From assembly GCA_001777915.1 (NCBI GenBank), contig MFFN01000006.1, positions 186,001 to 250,000 on the forward strand: a stretch of 64,000 nt of DNA, in the 5' to 3' direction. Position numbers and translations under genes: made by a program. The notes under the pieces are model-generated. The model did not search any database. It was not told the DNA's origin and saw only the letters and a program-made list of their open reading frames with translations. Of this stretch, positions 41,745 through 50,723 are shown piece by piece. Numbering within the stretch: position 1 is the stretch's first letter; each line of letters starts with the position of its first letter. Origin of the DNA: Candidatus Edwardsbacteria bacterium RifOxyA12_full_54_48. GTDB taxonomy: Bacteria; Edwardsbacteria; AC1; EtOH8.

Positions 41745-42630
41745 GGCCGCCGTCCTGTTTGCTAGGTTGATTGCACTTCTTTAAGACCATCATCCACCCT
41801 CCGGCAATATAATACGGCAACACATCAGCTATTTTGTAATCTAATTTCAGCAGGCCGGGGCCAATATCAAACCAAGGGAACAAAGTGCCCCATAAAGTAG
41901 CCCAGGCGTCCTGGTTTTGATAATCAATCATTCGGAACCCACAACAACTAAAAATATTCAACAAGGTCGGCATTTTGAAAAAACGTTTGTGATAATCATC
42001 AGTATAAACATCCCAAGCGGTGAGGTTCCCCTGCGAAGCTTCAGAAGCCATTCTGCGAAAAAACCTGATACACGATCTGCCGGCCACACTTTCTCTGACC
42101 GGAAGCAATATCTGCTCCAAACATTCCCGGAGGCCCTGTTTATTTGGTATAGTAAGGAGAACAAACCCTTTATCCTTCAATAATCTATGACAATGCATCA
42201 TCACCAAATCGGGTGCTGAAACATGCTCCAATACTTCACTTATGATTATCACGTCAAATATCTTTTCACCGGACATTTCATCTACCGGAATGTTCATGTA
42301 TGCAGCCCTGTCCGGGAACCTGTTGGTCTGCGAGGCATATTTAATTACATTCCTGTCGGTATCAATTCCAACTGCAGATGCACCCAGGGAGCATACTGAC
42401 TGGGTAAGGAATCCATAACCGCACCCTAAATCCAACGCTCTTATCTTCTGTTTTGGGCCAAATGACTGCAATTTGCTTATGATAAAATTTAAATTGACAT
42501 TCCATGACGCCACTTGCCCTGCTTCTATTCGAGCCCCTCTCCCGGTATTAGCGCACCTTTCATTAACAAGGGTAGCGTATAGTTCATGGGCGGCATTGAC
42601 TGCAATATTGCTTTTTGCCTGCCGCTTCAT
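41722..42630 (-). CDS. Class I SAM-dependent methyltransferase
   Basis: The protein has 302 residues. The ATG at 42630 has GGAGGG six bases upstream and overlaps the previous stop (ATGA). A UbiG/Coq3-like core is clear: RALDLGCGYGFLTQ (SAM glycine loop), VGIDTDRNVI, FDVIIISEVLEHV and LKDKGFVLLTIPN. The opening ARIEAGQVASWN region also recalls UbiG-type O-methyltransferases. Beyond residue about 200 a longer tail replaces the usual end. In this operon it probably O- or N-methylates a pathway intermediate; ubiquinone synthesis is unlikely from context. Confidence 0.87.
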   Translation of the reverse strand: MKRQAKSNIAVNAAHELYATLVNERCANTGRGARIEAGQVASWNVNLNFIISKLQSFGPKQKIRALDLGCGYGFLTQSVCSLGASAVGIDTDRNVIKYASQTNRFPDRAAYMNIPVDEMSGEKIFDVIIISEVLEHVSAPDLVMMHCHRLLKDKGFVLLTIPNKQGLRECLEQILLPVRESVAGRSCIRFFRRMASEASQGNLTAWDVYTDDYHKRFFKMPTLLNIFSCCGFRMIDYQNQDAWATLWGTLFPWFDIGPGLLKLDYKIADVLPYYIAGGWMMVLKKCNQPSKQDGGHEDRYVH

Positions 42631-43436
42631 TTTATTCCCTCCACTGCCACCCACCAGCCGGTAAATAACTTCATCCTGGTATCCAGCCGGCCCCATTTGC
42701 GGCAGGCGCCGATCATCAGGCCATTGATCCGGTCGGCAACCGGATTATCGATCCGGTCAAAAAATTCGATCAGGGTGGTGAGCCCGATGGGAACATGCAT
42801 GATGGCCGTTGACCGCCCGACGGCAAACCCGGCCTGCTCCAGCAATCTTGCTGTCTGTCTCAGGGAATAGAAATAATCGGTCTGGTATTCATGTTTTTTG
42901 AACCTCTCGGCCAGCCTGACCCCCGGCTTGAAAAACGGATTGTCGGCGGAGTTCAGGGCCAGCACCAGTTTCCCCCCGGGCTTTAAGATCCTATGGCACT
43001 CGGACAGGGCCCGGTCTATTTCCGGGAAGTGGTCAAAGGTCGAGGGGGAGATTATGACATCCACGATATCATTTGACAGAGGGATCATTGCGGCATCGCC
43101 CGATATGATCCCGATATCAAGGTCCTGCCGTTTGAAATGCTCCCCGGCCCTGAAACAAAATTTGGCGGATATGTCCATTCCCCAGACCTCATTGGCTGGG
43201 CCGCTAAGATAGCCATAGATGCCGGTATTGCCGAAGGCGGCTTCGTAGAGGTCGGTGATCAGAACACTTTTATCATCCCCGATCCCCCATTCTTCCAGCA
43301 GGCCGGTGTATTCCTGGCTTTTATACTCGGCCAATATGGGAATAAGATAATAGCCGCCGACCTGGTCTGCCACACCATCCCAATAGGCCCGGCCGGGGCC
43401 CTTTCTTAAACCGGCCTTCACCGCAGCTGACCCCAT
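42627..43436 (-). CDS. SAM-dependent methyltransferase-like protein
   Basis: The protein has 269 residues from the ATG at 43436. A GTG at 43421, overlapping the previous stop as GTGA, is an alternative. The open frame continues further upstream but that part is an out-of-frame shadow of the glycosyltransferase. The core has LITDLYEAAFGN in place of a classical glycine loop, WGMDISAKF, DLDIGIISGDAAMIPL, VDVIISPSTFDHF and LKPGGKLVLAL, typical of Methyltransf_11. The weak glycine loop means SAM binding should be treated as likely, not certain. ATGA coupling links it to the next methyltransferase. Confidence 0.78.
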   Translation of the reverse strand: MGSAAVKAGLRKGPGRAYWDGVADQVGGYYLIPILAEYKSQEYTGLLEEWGIGDDKSVLITDLYEAAFGNTGIYGYLSGPANEVWGMDISAKFCFRAGEHFKRQDLDIGIISGDAAMIPLSNDIVDVIISPSTFDHFPEIDRALSECHRILKPGGKLVLALNSADNPFFKPGVRLAERFKKHEYQTDYFYSLRQTARLLEQAGFAVGRSTAIMHVPIGLTTLIEFFDRIDNPVADRINGLMIGACRKWGRLDTRMKLFTGWWVAVEGIK

Positions 43437-44143
43437 TTTTCGCTTTTGGCCAGGTACCGCAGGATGGGGATCATCATGAACCCTTCGTACATGATCCTGA
43501 AATTGAAGCTGGAATTGCCCCGCTGCCGGTCGATGAACACTATCGGCACTTCCTTGATTTTGAATCCTGACAGGATGCTGCTGTAAAGGATCTCCTGCAC
43601 TATGGCCGGGCCGCGGGAGATCAGGGAATCGACGTCGATGGCCTCCAGCACCTCCCGCTTGAAGACCCGGTAGCCGGAGGTACAGTCCCTTATCTTTATC
43701 CTGAGCACCAGCCTGATATACCAATTGGCAAAAACGGTGACGGCATGCCGCAGCCAACCCCGGCCCACATCCGCCCCGCCCTGGACGAATCTGGAGCCCA
43801 GAACCACATCGGCCTGGTTCAACCCTTCCAACAATGAGGGAAGGTATTTGGGGTCGTGGGAAAAATCGGCATCCATCTCCACCACCGCCTCCGCCCCCCA
43901 GTTCAAGGCATATCGAAGCCCGGCTATGCCGGCCAGCCCCCTTCCCCTCAGCTTCTTTCTATGCAGAATATGGACCCGCGGGTTCTCGGCTGATAGTTTA
44001 TCAATTATCCGCCCGGTGCCGTCCGGGGAATTGTCGTCCACCACCAGGATATCGACCTGGGAGACATGGTCGAATATCTGTCCTATCAGCCGTTCAATGT
44101 TTTCGGCTTCACAGTAAGTCGGGATCATCACCATGGTCCTCAT
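43418..44143 (-). CDS. Dolichol-phosphate mannose synthase-like glycosyltransferase (GT2)
   Basis: The protein has 241 residues. It follows the DPM1 pattern closely: MVMIPTYCEAENIERL, LVVDDNSPDGTG, then MDADFSHDP (the DxD metal site), GSRFVQGGADVGRGWLR, and IRDCTSGYRVFKR. The C-terminus lacks extra membrane helices, so it is the short soluble type. The enzyme transfers a hexose from a nucleotide sugar to a polyprenyl phosphate at the inner face of the membrane. It starts as ATGA on the end of the radical SAM gene. It would supply a lipid-linked sugar to the glycan or lipid made by this operon, possibly for the GT-C-like membrane proteins. Confidence 0.9.
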   Translation of the reverse strand: MRTMVMIPTYCEAENIERLIGQIFDHVSQVDILVVDDNSPDGTGRIIDKLSAENPRVHILHRKKLRGRGLAGIAGLRYALNWGAEAVVEMDADFSHDPKYLPSLLEGLNQADVVLGSRFVQGGADVGRGWLRHAVTVFANWYIRLVLRIKIRDCTSGYRVFKREVLEAIDVDSLISRGPAIVQEILYSSILSGFKIKEVPIVFIDRQRGNSSFNFRIMYEGFMMIPILRYLAKSEKWGQLR

Positions 44144-45519
44144 GTCGACCGCCCCTTAAAAAGCATTCCGGCCGCTTCCCGGAGGTTGATCATTAATTCG
44201 GTCAAGGACCTCACAGACAGCGCTCTTTTGATGAGATATCCCGGCCTGAGATAAAATTTCCGGATAGCCTCTTTCTGCCACTGTTTCATCATCTCCCGGG
44301 AAATCTCACTGGACACTACCCCGGCCTCGGTTGACTGGTCTCCCTGGCTGGAGATATCCCAGCCCTCCTTTTCGGCCATGGATTTTAGGGGGGTCCGCGG
44401 CTTGGCCACCGGCAGATTGAATGAGGAGAAATCGGGGCCAAGCTCCAGGGCCAGGGACATGGTCCGTTCGAAAGTTTCCCGGGTCTCCCCGGGCAGGCCG
44501 ATGATGAAGGTGGCCAGGGTCCGGATGCCCTCCCGGCGGCAGTCCCTGAAGGCCCGTCTGATGACCTCAAGCTTGACCCCCTTGTGATGCCGGTCCAGGA
44601 TCTCCTGGCTGCCGGATTCCACCCCGATCATGATCAGGTCGCAGCCGGAATTTTTCAGTAACCTCAGCCTTTCCGGATCCAGCAGATCGGCCCGGCAGAA
44701 ACAGCCCCAGGGCAGGCCGATCCTTCTTTTATTCATCCCTTCCAGCAGGATCTCGGTCCTTTTCCGGTCAACCCCGAAGGTCTGGTCGCCGAAGGAAAAA
44801 TATCTGGCGCCCAGTTTCTTGATATATTCCAGTTCATCCAACACTTCCTCCACCGGCCTCATTTTATAGGGCAACTGGCCGACCAGGCAGAAATCGCATT
44901 TAAAGGGGCAGCCAAAGTCTGTGACCACGCCGGCATAGGGAAGTTTTCTGGCAAACGGCATCCGGTATTTTTGGTAGGGGAACAGGTCATGCCTGGGGAT
45001 GCCTGCGGAATACTCCTCTGTCCGGGGGCTGCGCCGGCAGCAATATATCCCTTCGGATAAAAAGGCAATATCCACCGCATTTTTCTCATCGCCAACCAGG
45101 TAGGGAAGCCACCCGCTTGAGGCATAGTCCAGCAGAACAGCACCGATGAAATGATTTTCCCTCAGGAGTTTTTCGGTTTCGGCAAATCCGGCGTCGCCGC
45201 TGACAATGAGTTTGACGCCTGGCAAAGCCTTATTGATCAGTTTAAAAAATCTGACATCGTTGGCAAAGGAAGCCAGTCCCAAGAGCGAGATGATGAAATC
45301 CGGACGGCGGTCCACTATTTTATCCAAGGCAGAATCAAATGACAGCCTTTCGGCCATGGCGTCCAGCGCAAAAATTTCGTGCCGATCGCCCAGATAGCCG
45401 CTGATCAGCAGCAGATCGATGGGCGGAGTCAGGTAGGCCGCCTTGGAGACCTTGCTGCAATAGCTGTCCCTTAGATAGATCCGATCTCCCGGGGGATTCA
45501 AGAGCATTACTTTGACCAT
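44140..45519 (-). CDS. B12-binding-domain radical SAM enzyme
   Basis: The protein has 459 residues from the ATG at 45519. The N-terminal half (about 1-165) has the Rossmann-like cobalamin-binding plan (KVMLLNPPGDR, then PPIDLLLISGYL, PDFIISLLGL, VKLIVSGDAGF). No DxHxxG is visible, as in many members of this class. The radical SAM domain begins near 198 with GCPFKCDFC (C-x3-C-x2-C), followed by YFSFGDQTFGVD, WGCFCRADLLD and LIMIGVESGSQEIL. Relatives catalyse radical methylations, ring closures and rearrangements in lipid, hopanoid and natural-product pathways. The gene follows the DUF362 gene by 10 bases and overlaps the GT2 gene by ATGA. Confidence 0.88.
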   Translation of the reverse strand: MVKVMLLNPPGDRIYLRDSYCSKVSKAAYLTPPIDLLLISGYLGDRHEIFALDAMAERLSFDSALDKIVDRRPDFIISLLGLASFANDVRFFKLINKALPGVKLIVSGDAGFAETEKLLRENHFIGAVLLDYASSGWLPYLVGDEKNAVDIAFLSEGIYCCRRSPRTEEYSAGIPRHDLFPYQKYRMPFARKLPYAGVVTDFGCPFKCDFCLVGQLPYKMRPVEEVLDELEYIKKLGARYFSFGDQTFGVDRKRTEILLEGMNKRRIGLPWGCFCRADLLDPERLRLLKNSGCDLIMIGVESGSQEILDRHHKGVKLEVIRRAFRDCRREGIRTLATFIIGLPGETRETFERTMSLALELGPDFSSFNLPVAKPRTPLKSMAEKEGWDISSQGDQSTEAGVVSSEISREMMKQWQKEAIRKFYLRPGYLIKRALSVRSLTELMINLREAAGMLFKGRST

Positions 45520-45529
45520 GGCAATACAA

Positions 45530-46684
45530 TCATTTCTTAAGTTTGGCAAAGGCCTCCGCCAGCATCTCGGGCGAGGGGGGGCAGCCATCCACCCATATCA
45601 CGTCGGGCAGGTCCTTGAGGTGTTTGGTGCACTCGCCCACCGCTATCACCTTCCGGCTGTTTTTGGGGATCTCGGCGTTTTTTCCGTAGACGAAATCCAC
45701 CCGGCCGAAAACCATTTGGCGCAGTACCGGCATCAGACTGGCGGCCCACTTCCTGGGGTCTCTGGCCGATGATAGCAGTCCTTCTCTGGCCGAACCGCCG
45801 CAAAGGCTGCAGGCCAGGGGCGTCCGTTGATTGTGCAGGCCCAGCATTTTCAGCATCTCCATCTGCGGGCGCTTGAATCTGCGGGCGCAGGCATCAAGCC
45901 GATCCCCGATGATGGTTGCCTCCAAGCTTCCCAACCTCATTTGACTGGCCAGCGATAAATGGTCCACTTCAAGGGGGTCGATGCTCATCAGCCGGCAGCC
46001 GGCGGCATCAACTGCCAGGGGGTCGGCCCCGGCGATCAGAACCTTGAATCCGACCTTCTTTCCGGCGAACAGCGGCCCATCGCCTTCGATGGCGGTGAAA
46101 CCGTCCAGGATGGTGAAATCGGGACGGATTATCTTATAGAGTTCGGCCACCGGACGATGCAGCCCGTTCTTGTGAAACCTCTTCTTATCGGCGTATGACA
46201 ACAAACCCTTCTGGTTCTTCAGGCCCAACGTGACCAGGGTATTGATATGGGTCTTCATTTTGGGCAGGTTGATGTAATAAGCGTCTTTGAATATCACGGG
46301 CAGATCAAGTTGGCCGTCGTACCATTTCACCGGGTATCTGGGGGCCTGGTTCAGGTCCAGCAGCGGGACCTGGTATCTTCGGGCCAGTTCGCTGAATCCT
46401 GTTCTTTCAAAGGCCTCCCAGGCATCAACCCCCAGCCCCGGCCCTTCGGCGATGGTAATATCCCTGACGCCGATTTCTCTCAAGTACTCGACCAGCATTC
46501 CTACCAGGCGGGCATCACTGACCACCCCGCTGGTCCCCGGAGCGGGGAAAACCAAGTTGGGCTTCAGCACCACCGGCCGGTCCAGGGGGATCGCCAGAGG
46601 CAGTTCCTTAAGCCAGCCGGAGAACTGCGAAAGGTGTTTGATTTTTTTTAGATATATGTCGGGCATTTTATCTGTACGGATCAT
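45530..46684 (-). CDS. DUF362-domain protein
   Basis: The protein has 384 residues (an ATG at 46666 is an alternative start; the one at 46684 overlaps the preceding gene by 17 bases). The DUF362 signature is seen: VVLKPNLVFP near the N-terminus, VRDITIAEGPG, YYINLPKMKTH, TLGLKNQKGLL, and DFTILDGFTAIEGDGP with DPLAVDAAG. Two CxxC-like pairs expected in ferredoxin-bearing members are not obvious; only SLCGG near residue 290 is seen. The molecular function of DUF362 is not settled; members occur beside redox and radical SAM enzymes. It sits between a SPASM radical SAM and a B12 radical SAM gene. Confidence 0.83.
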   Translation of the reverse strand: MIRTDKMPDIYLKKIKHLSQFSGWLKELPLAIPLDRPVVLKPNLVFPAPGTSGVVSDARLVGMLVEYLREIGVRDITIAEGPGLGVDAWEAFERTGFSELARRYQVPLLDLNQAPRYPVKWYDGQLDLPVIFKDAYYINLPKMKTHINTLVTLGLKNQKGLLSYADKKRFHKNGLHRPVAELYKIIRPDFTILDGFTAIEGDGPLFAGKKVGFKVLIAGADPLAVDAAGCRLMSIDPLEVDHLSLASQMRLGSLEATIIGDRLDACARRFKRPQMEMLKMLGLHNQRTPLACSLCGGSAREGLLSSARDPRKWAASLMPVLRQMVFGRVDFVYGKNAEIPKNSRKVIAVGECTKHLKDLPDVIWVDGCPPSPEMLAEAFAKLKK

Positions 46685-47738
46685 TTATGATACATTGATC
46701 ACAAATGGTTTGGCTTTTGAACCAGCCCCTGGTCCTCAATGTTTTTCGGGCCCGTTGATATTTTTTATTATTCCATACGGCCATGATGTCGCTATTGGAA
46801 AGGGATCCGAAATCATCATTCTTATGATAGCTCCCGCAGCAGGGAGCAATTCCCCCGTCGGTCCGAACCGCTATCTGGCTCCACAAAAAGGGACATTGAA
46901 GAAATTTTCGGGCCGCTGCTTTATTGGATTTATACAAGTGATACCGGTGGTCTTGGGGCAGATAATCCTCCACTTCCTCCCGTTTCTTATCGGCGGCATT
47001 ATAAGCCAGGGTCTCCATTTTGGCGAAGGATGCGATGAATTTGATCTCATCGATCCCCAGCTGTTTGGCCATAGCAATGGCCCGGTTGATCTCGGATTCA
47101 TTGTGCCGAAACACGATGAACTGCCAGATCAGGCGGGGTAATTTGACCCGTCGCTTTATCTTCTGGGCGGCGATGGCCTTTAAGTTTCCCATGACCTTTT
47201 CGAAATCCCCGCCGCGGCGGTATTTAGAATAGGTATCGCCCGAAGCCCCGTCCAGGGATACTATCAGGGTGTCCAGTTTCGAGTCCATCAGAGGGTCCAT
47301 CATCCGGCTTTCAAAAAGCGTCAGGTTGGTGGAGACCACCGTCCGGATGCGCCGGGCCGAGCAGTACCTCACCATGTCGAACAATTCGGGGTTGAGCAGG
47401 GGCTCCCCCCAATTGTACAGAAACACTTCATAAAGGTATGGCGCCAAAGGATCGACTGCTTTTTTGAAGGTGCTAAAACTTAGCTCCCGCTGCTGGCGGC
47501 CGGCCATCCCCCGGCCGGTGGGACACAGCGGACAATTGAGGTTGCACCGGTCGGAAGGCTCTATGATCATCTTTACCGGCCGGGCAAAGGCCCGGCCGGG
47601 GAGCAGGAAATTATGGGCCAGCCCCAGCAGGAGGTTATAGAACTTGCGCCAGCTGAAATATGATGTAAATACGAAGCGCTTCAGCAGGGATAGGTTATAA
47701 TTATTTTCCCAGGGATAGGAAACCTTGGTTTGGGGCAT
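46668..47738 (-). CDS. Radical SAM/SPASM-type enzyme
   Basis: The protein has 356 residues. The radical SAM motif is at Cys65, 69 and 72 (CNLNCPLC), followed by YNWGEPLLNPE and LIVSLDGAS. The C-terminal half carries a SPASM/twitch-type cluster region: CPFLWSQIAVRTDG, then APCCGSY, and CDQCI at the end. Family members act on peptides, sugars (as in the dehydrogenases of aminoglycoside synthesis) or unknown substrates. No small Cys-rich peptide gene is next to it, so a sugar or small-molecule substrate is more likely. It begins 5 bases after the previous stop. Confidence 0.87.
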   Translation of the reverse strand: MPQTKVSYPWENNYNLSLLKRFVFTSYFSWRKFYNLLLGLAHNFLLPGRAFARPVKMIIEPSDRCNLNCPLCPTGRGMAGRQQRELSFSTFKKAVDPLAPYLYEVFLYNWGEPLLNPELFDMVRYCSARRIRTVVSTNLTLFESRMMDPLMDSKLDTLIVSLDGASGDTYSKYRRGGDFEKVMGNLKAIAAQKIKRRVKLPRLIWQFIVFRHNESEINRAIAMAKQLGIDEIKFIASFAKMETLAYNAADKKREEVEDYLPQDHRYHLYKSNKAAARKFLQCPFLWSQIAVRTDGGIAPCCGSYHKNDDFGSLSNSDIMAVWNNKKYQRARKTLRTRGWFKSQTICDQCIINDPYR

Positions 47739-47743
47739 AATAT

Positions 47744-48745
47744 CTACGTTCCGTCAGTTGCTTTTCCGACGACATATATATGATGGGCGTTGAGGTTCTT
47801 GAACCAGGACGGCAGATTGGCCTCCAGCCAACAAAAGCAATCTAATAGACCGGATTTATTTTCAACCTTATTATTCAATCCCCATTCCCATCTTTTGCCG
47901 AACAGCCTGACCACCCTGTCTATATCGTCCTTCAGGGGCATATCCTGGGTGTCCATCGAGGGGGGAACATCGACCGCGCCGGCCTCCAGCACCTGCAGCC
48001 CGGCCTCGGTAAAGGCCTTTATTATCCCGGCCTTTTGGGTCATAGCAATGTTCCCGTGGTCCCAGGGGGCTTTTCTTATCGCGTGATACCACCGATGCCA
48101 GGCATTTCCCATGTTGTTATTATTGATGGTCACCATCAGGACGATATTGGAGCTCACCCGGGACAGCTCTTTAAGGTACAGGACCGGGTCTTTCATCTTT
48201 TCCAGCATGCAGAAGCTCCAGCACAGCTGGCGGCTTCTGTCGGGAAAGGGCAACGCCGCCACCCCACACTGAGACAGGCGGACCTTGTGGCCCAGGCCCC
48301 TGCCCCGCCAAGTGGCCCGGGCCTCTGTCAATAAAAGCCGGGAAGGGTTGGTCAGATCCATGGGCCGGGACAGGCCATCCGCCAGCGCCAGGCTGTTGGC
48401 CCCCGGGATCCCGGTTATGCCGTCGGCCGGAGACTCTAGGGCCGATTTTATTCCATATTGACTGGCCAGCCGGCACAGCAGGCCGTCAACCATCATCCTT
48501 TCGTATTTGGTGCCCAAACCCTCGTCCCCCTGGCGGGGCGCCATGTACTTAAGGTTGTTCTCCACAAAAAGCCTGATCCGGGCATCGGATTCTTCGGGGA
48601 CCGGCTCTGCAATGGCCGGTTTTCTGCCCGACAGGACCTGCCTTATAAAAACAAACAGAACGAAGATATTAAGTGGAATATTCAGCAACATCCACAGAAC
48701 GATGGCGGCCGATTGTCTCAGCATTGATGATAAGAAACGTATCAT
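47744..48745 (-). CDS. Membrane-anchored methyltransferase-like protein
   Basis: The protein has 333 residues. A hydrophobic stretch near the N-terminus (AIVLWMLLNIPLNIFVLFVFI) should anchor it in the inner membrane. The rest has a methyltransferase-like layout: SALESPADGITG where the SAM glycine loop would be, CGVAALPFPDRSRQLCWSFCMLEKM (acidic and hydrophobic strand 4 region, changed), then a C-terminal domain with GLQVLEAGAVDVPP. The usual D-x-G-x-G-x-G is absent, so it may be inactive, a scaffold or bind another ligand. It starts as ATGA on the preceding radical SAM gene. Confidence 0.68.
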   Translation of the reverse strand: MIRFLSSMLRQSAAIVLWMLLNIPLNIFVLFVFIRQVLSGRKPAIAEPVPEESDARIRLFVENNLKYMAPRQGDEGLGTKYERMMVDGLLCRLASQYGIKSALESPADGITGIPGANSLALADGLSRPMDLTNPSRLLLTEARATWRGRGLGHKVRLSQCGVAALPFPDRSRQLCWSFCMLEKMKDPVLYLKELSRVSSNIVLMVTINNNNMGNAWHRWYHAIRKAPWDHGNIAMTQKAGIIKAFTEAGLQVLEAGAVDVPPSMDTQDMPLKDDIDRVVRLFGKRWEWGLNNKVENKSGLLDCFCWLEANLPSWFKNLNAHHIYVVGKATDGT

Positions 48746-49827
48746 TTTCGGATCCTAAGGACGTTGACAAGCAGGTCACTCAGGACCCTCAGGGAAGTCC
48801 GGACATCGAAGGTCATATTGGTGTATGAAGCGTTGGCCAGGGGGCAGGCGCACTTCCTGGATTTTATCTGCCGCCTGATCTGGCGGGCCTGGCCCGAACG
48901 CCACAGCTTTTTGAAATCGTAGTCGTGATCAGACAGCCGGCCCATTTCATCGCCCCGGATGCAGCAGCCCCAGACCGCCCCGTCCGGCATTATCTGAACC
49001 GAGGCATAACCGGAATAACAGGGCAGGCCGCCCTGGCCCTTGAGCACCTGATAGACATATTGGTAATACTGCCGGCGGAATGACTGGGCGATGGCGGCCC
49101 AGCCCCGCTTCCTGTTAAAATCGATCTCCTTGATCAGATGATCGGCTATCGGCTTATATTCTTCCGGGGACGGGGTGATGTCCATATCCCGGTTCAATAA
49201 CTCCGCCCGGTTTTCGGCCACCTCGGCCACCATGGAGCCGGCCCCCAGCTGGGCCAGATCTTTTCGCCGTTCCAGAAACCCATCCAGATTGCTTTTGGAG
49301 ATGACCGTGCCGATGCCGATCAGCAAATTGGCCGGCTGGGCCTTCTTCAGGGCCTCGATGGTAGAGACGGCATTCCGCCAGGCATCCCCGCTGCCTCGGA
49401 TGCTGTTCTGTTCCTCCCCGGCGGAATCCAGCGAAACATTGACGATGAAATTTATCCCGGGGTATCGGTTGGCCAGGGCCCTGACCACCGCTGAGGTTCT
49501 ATCGGGCATGCTTCCGTTGGTGGGGATGTTTACTAATCTGGGACGACAGCTGCCGCAGCACAGGTCAACGATATCTTTGAAATCATCCCTTAGGAAAGGC
49601 TCTCCGCCGGAGAAGGTGACCCAATAAGCCGATCTGCCCAGGGACAAAAATATTTTCCGGTAATCCTCAATCCCCATCTCCGGAAGATTTGACTGGTATA
49701 TCCGGCAGGTGGCGCAGCGGTAATTACACCGGGTGGTGACGCTGATGGTGTAGTTCAGCGGCATTGCCACCGGCCATCCCCAGGCCCGGAACATCCGGTA
49801 TGGTATCTGTCCGGCGATGGGGTTCAC
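48742..49827 (-). CDS. Radical SAM/SPASM-type enzyme
   Basis: The protein has 361 residues. Cys34, 38 and 41 form the radical SAM motif (CNYRCATC). FSGGEPFLRDDF and INFIVNVSLDSAG follow, as in AdoMet radical enzymes with a SPASM-type tail. The C-terminal cluster region reads CYSGYASVQIMPDG, WGCCIRGDEMG and CACPLANASYT. It overlaps the GT2 gene before it and the methyltransferase-like gene after it, each by 4 bases (ATGA). Together with the enzyme at 46668 it forms a pair of related but not identical SPASM proteins. The substrate is not predictable. Confidence 0.87.
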   Translation of the reverse strand: MNPIAGQIPYRMFRAWGWPVAMPLNYTISVTTRCNYRCATCRIYQSNLPEMGIEDYRKIFLSLGRSAYWVTFSGGEPFLRDDFKDIVDLCCGSCRPRLVNIPTNGSMPDRTSAVVRALANRYPGINFIVNVSLDSAGEEQNSIRGSGDAWRNAVSTIEALKKAQPANLLIGIGTVISKSNLDGFLERRKDLAQLGAGSMVAEVAENRAELLNRDMDITPSPEEYKPIADHLIKEIDFNRKRGWAAIAQSFRRQYYQYVYQVLKGQGGLPCYSGYASVQIMPDGAVWGCCIRGDEMGRLSDHDYDFKKLWRSGQARQIRRQIKSRKCACPLANASYTNMTFDVRTSLRVLSDLLVNVLRIRK

Positions 49828-50723
49828 GTTCTATCCTCCGGATCTTTGGTGGAGGCAGCCATATCCCAGACGAAGGGATTTCTTTTGGCCAGATGGAAGT
49901 CATACCAGGCCAAAAGCCTGGCCCCAAGTTCCAAAAGCAGGGACCCTGTAAGAAGCACCACATTTTTCATGCTGGCCGGCATTTCATCCTTCAATAATCC
50001 CAGGACCATGAGGTTGTTCATGGTGTCGGGCAGCTTCCAATCCGGCCGCAATTTAAGCAGATGGTGGTAACCGACCAGATGCCGCCGCCGGACCTTGAGG
50101 AAATCGCGGATATTGTCCGGCCCCCTGTTCCTGAAAACAGCTTGAGGTATGTATTGGGGGAAATATCCCCTCTCCTGCACCAACTGAACTATCCAGGTCT
50201 CATCGGTGGCGGTGTCGTTCGGAATGGCATCAAACACCCGGCGGAAAGCCACTACTTCGCCGGCCTTGAAACTCTTCAGCGCTATGCGGTGATGCAGCGA
50301 CCAGAAAAGGTTCACATAGAAACCCATGAAGCTGGCCCGGTCATTCTGGGGAATGATCCTGCCGGCAGTAACCCCTACAAGGTCATCGGCAAAAGGCCCG
50401 ACCAACAGTTCTAAGGCCCCTTCGTCCGGCAGGATGTCGGCGCTCATCAACACCAACAGATCGTTGGAAGAATTCCCGATGAAAAGGTTGACCGCCGAGG
50501 CCTTCCCCCTTCGCCGGGGTTCTGTTATCAGCCGGACCCGATGGTCTTTGGCGGCATAGGACCTGACGATGGGCTCAGTCTGATCGGTGCAGCCGGAGGC
50601 CACCACCAATATCTCGGACAGTCCGGAATCGCCCCGCTGATATATCAAGAGGCGGTCCAGTAATCTGCCGATATTGGCCGCCTCGTTATATGCCGCAATG
50701 CCTACGCTGAATTCCCTGGTCAT
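49824..50723 (-). CDS. Family 2 glycosyltransferase with membrane-associated tail
   Basis: The protein has 299 residues from the ATG at 50723, which overlaps the previous stop as ATGA. The longer open frame upstream is a shadow of the GT9 gene. A GT2 core is visible: VGIAAYNEAANIGRLL, ILVVASGCTDQTEP, RRRGKASAVN, and LLVLMSADILPDEGAL (DxD position occupied by SAD). TDETWIVQLV follows as the ED-like motif, and RRRHLVGYHH resembles the QxxRW region of processive or lipid-linked enzymes. A hydrophobic stretch near the end (VVLLTGSLLLELGARLLAWY) may associate with the membrane. It probably transfers a sugar from a nucleotide donor. Confidence 0.85.
   Translation of the reverse strand: MTREFSVGIAAYNEAANIGRLLDRLLIYQRGDSGLSEILVVASGCTDQTEPIVRSYAAKDHRVRLITEPRRRGKASAVNLFIGNSSNDLLVLMSADILPDEGALELLVGPFADDLVGVTAGRIIPQNDRASFMGFYVNLFWSLHHRIALKSFKAGEVVAFRRVFDAIPNDTATDETWIVQLVQERGYFPQYIPQAVFRNRGPDNIRDFLKVRRRHLVGYHHLLKLRPDWKLPDTMNNLMVLGLLKDEMPASMKNVVLLTGSLLLELGARLLAWYDFHLAKRNPFVWDMAASTKDPEDRT

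Noticed and set aside
43437-43757. N-terminal 107 codons of the methyltransferase open frame
   Set aside because: They overlap the end of the GT2 gene in another frame and contain no domain. The start at 43436 (or 43421) fits the coupled gene order better.
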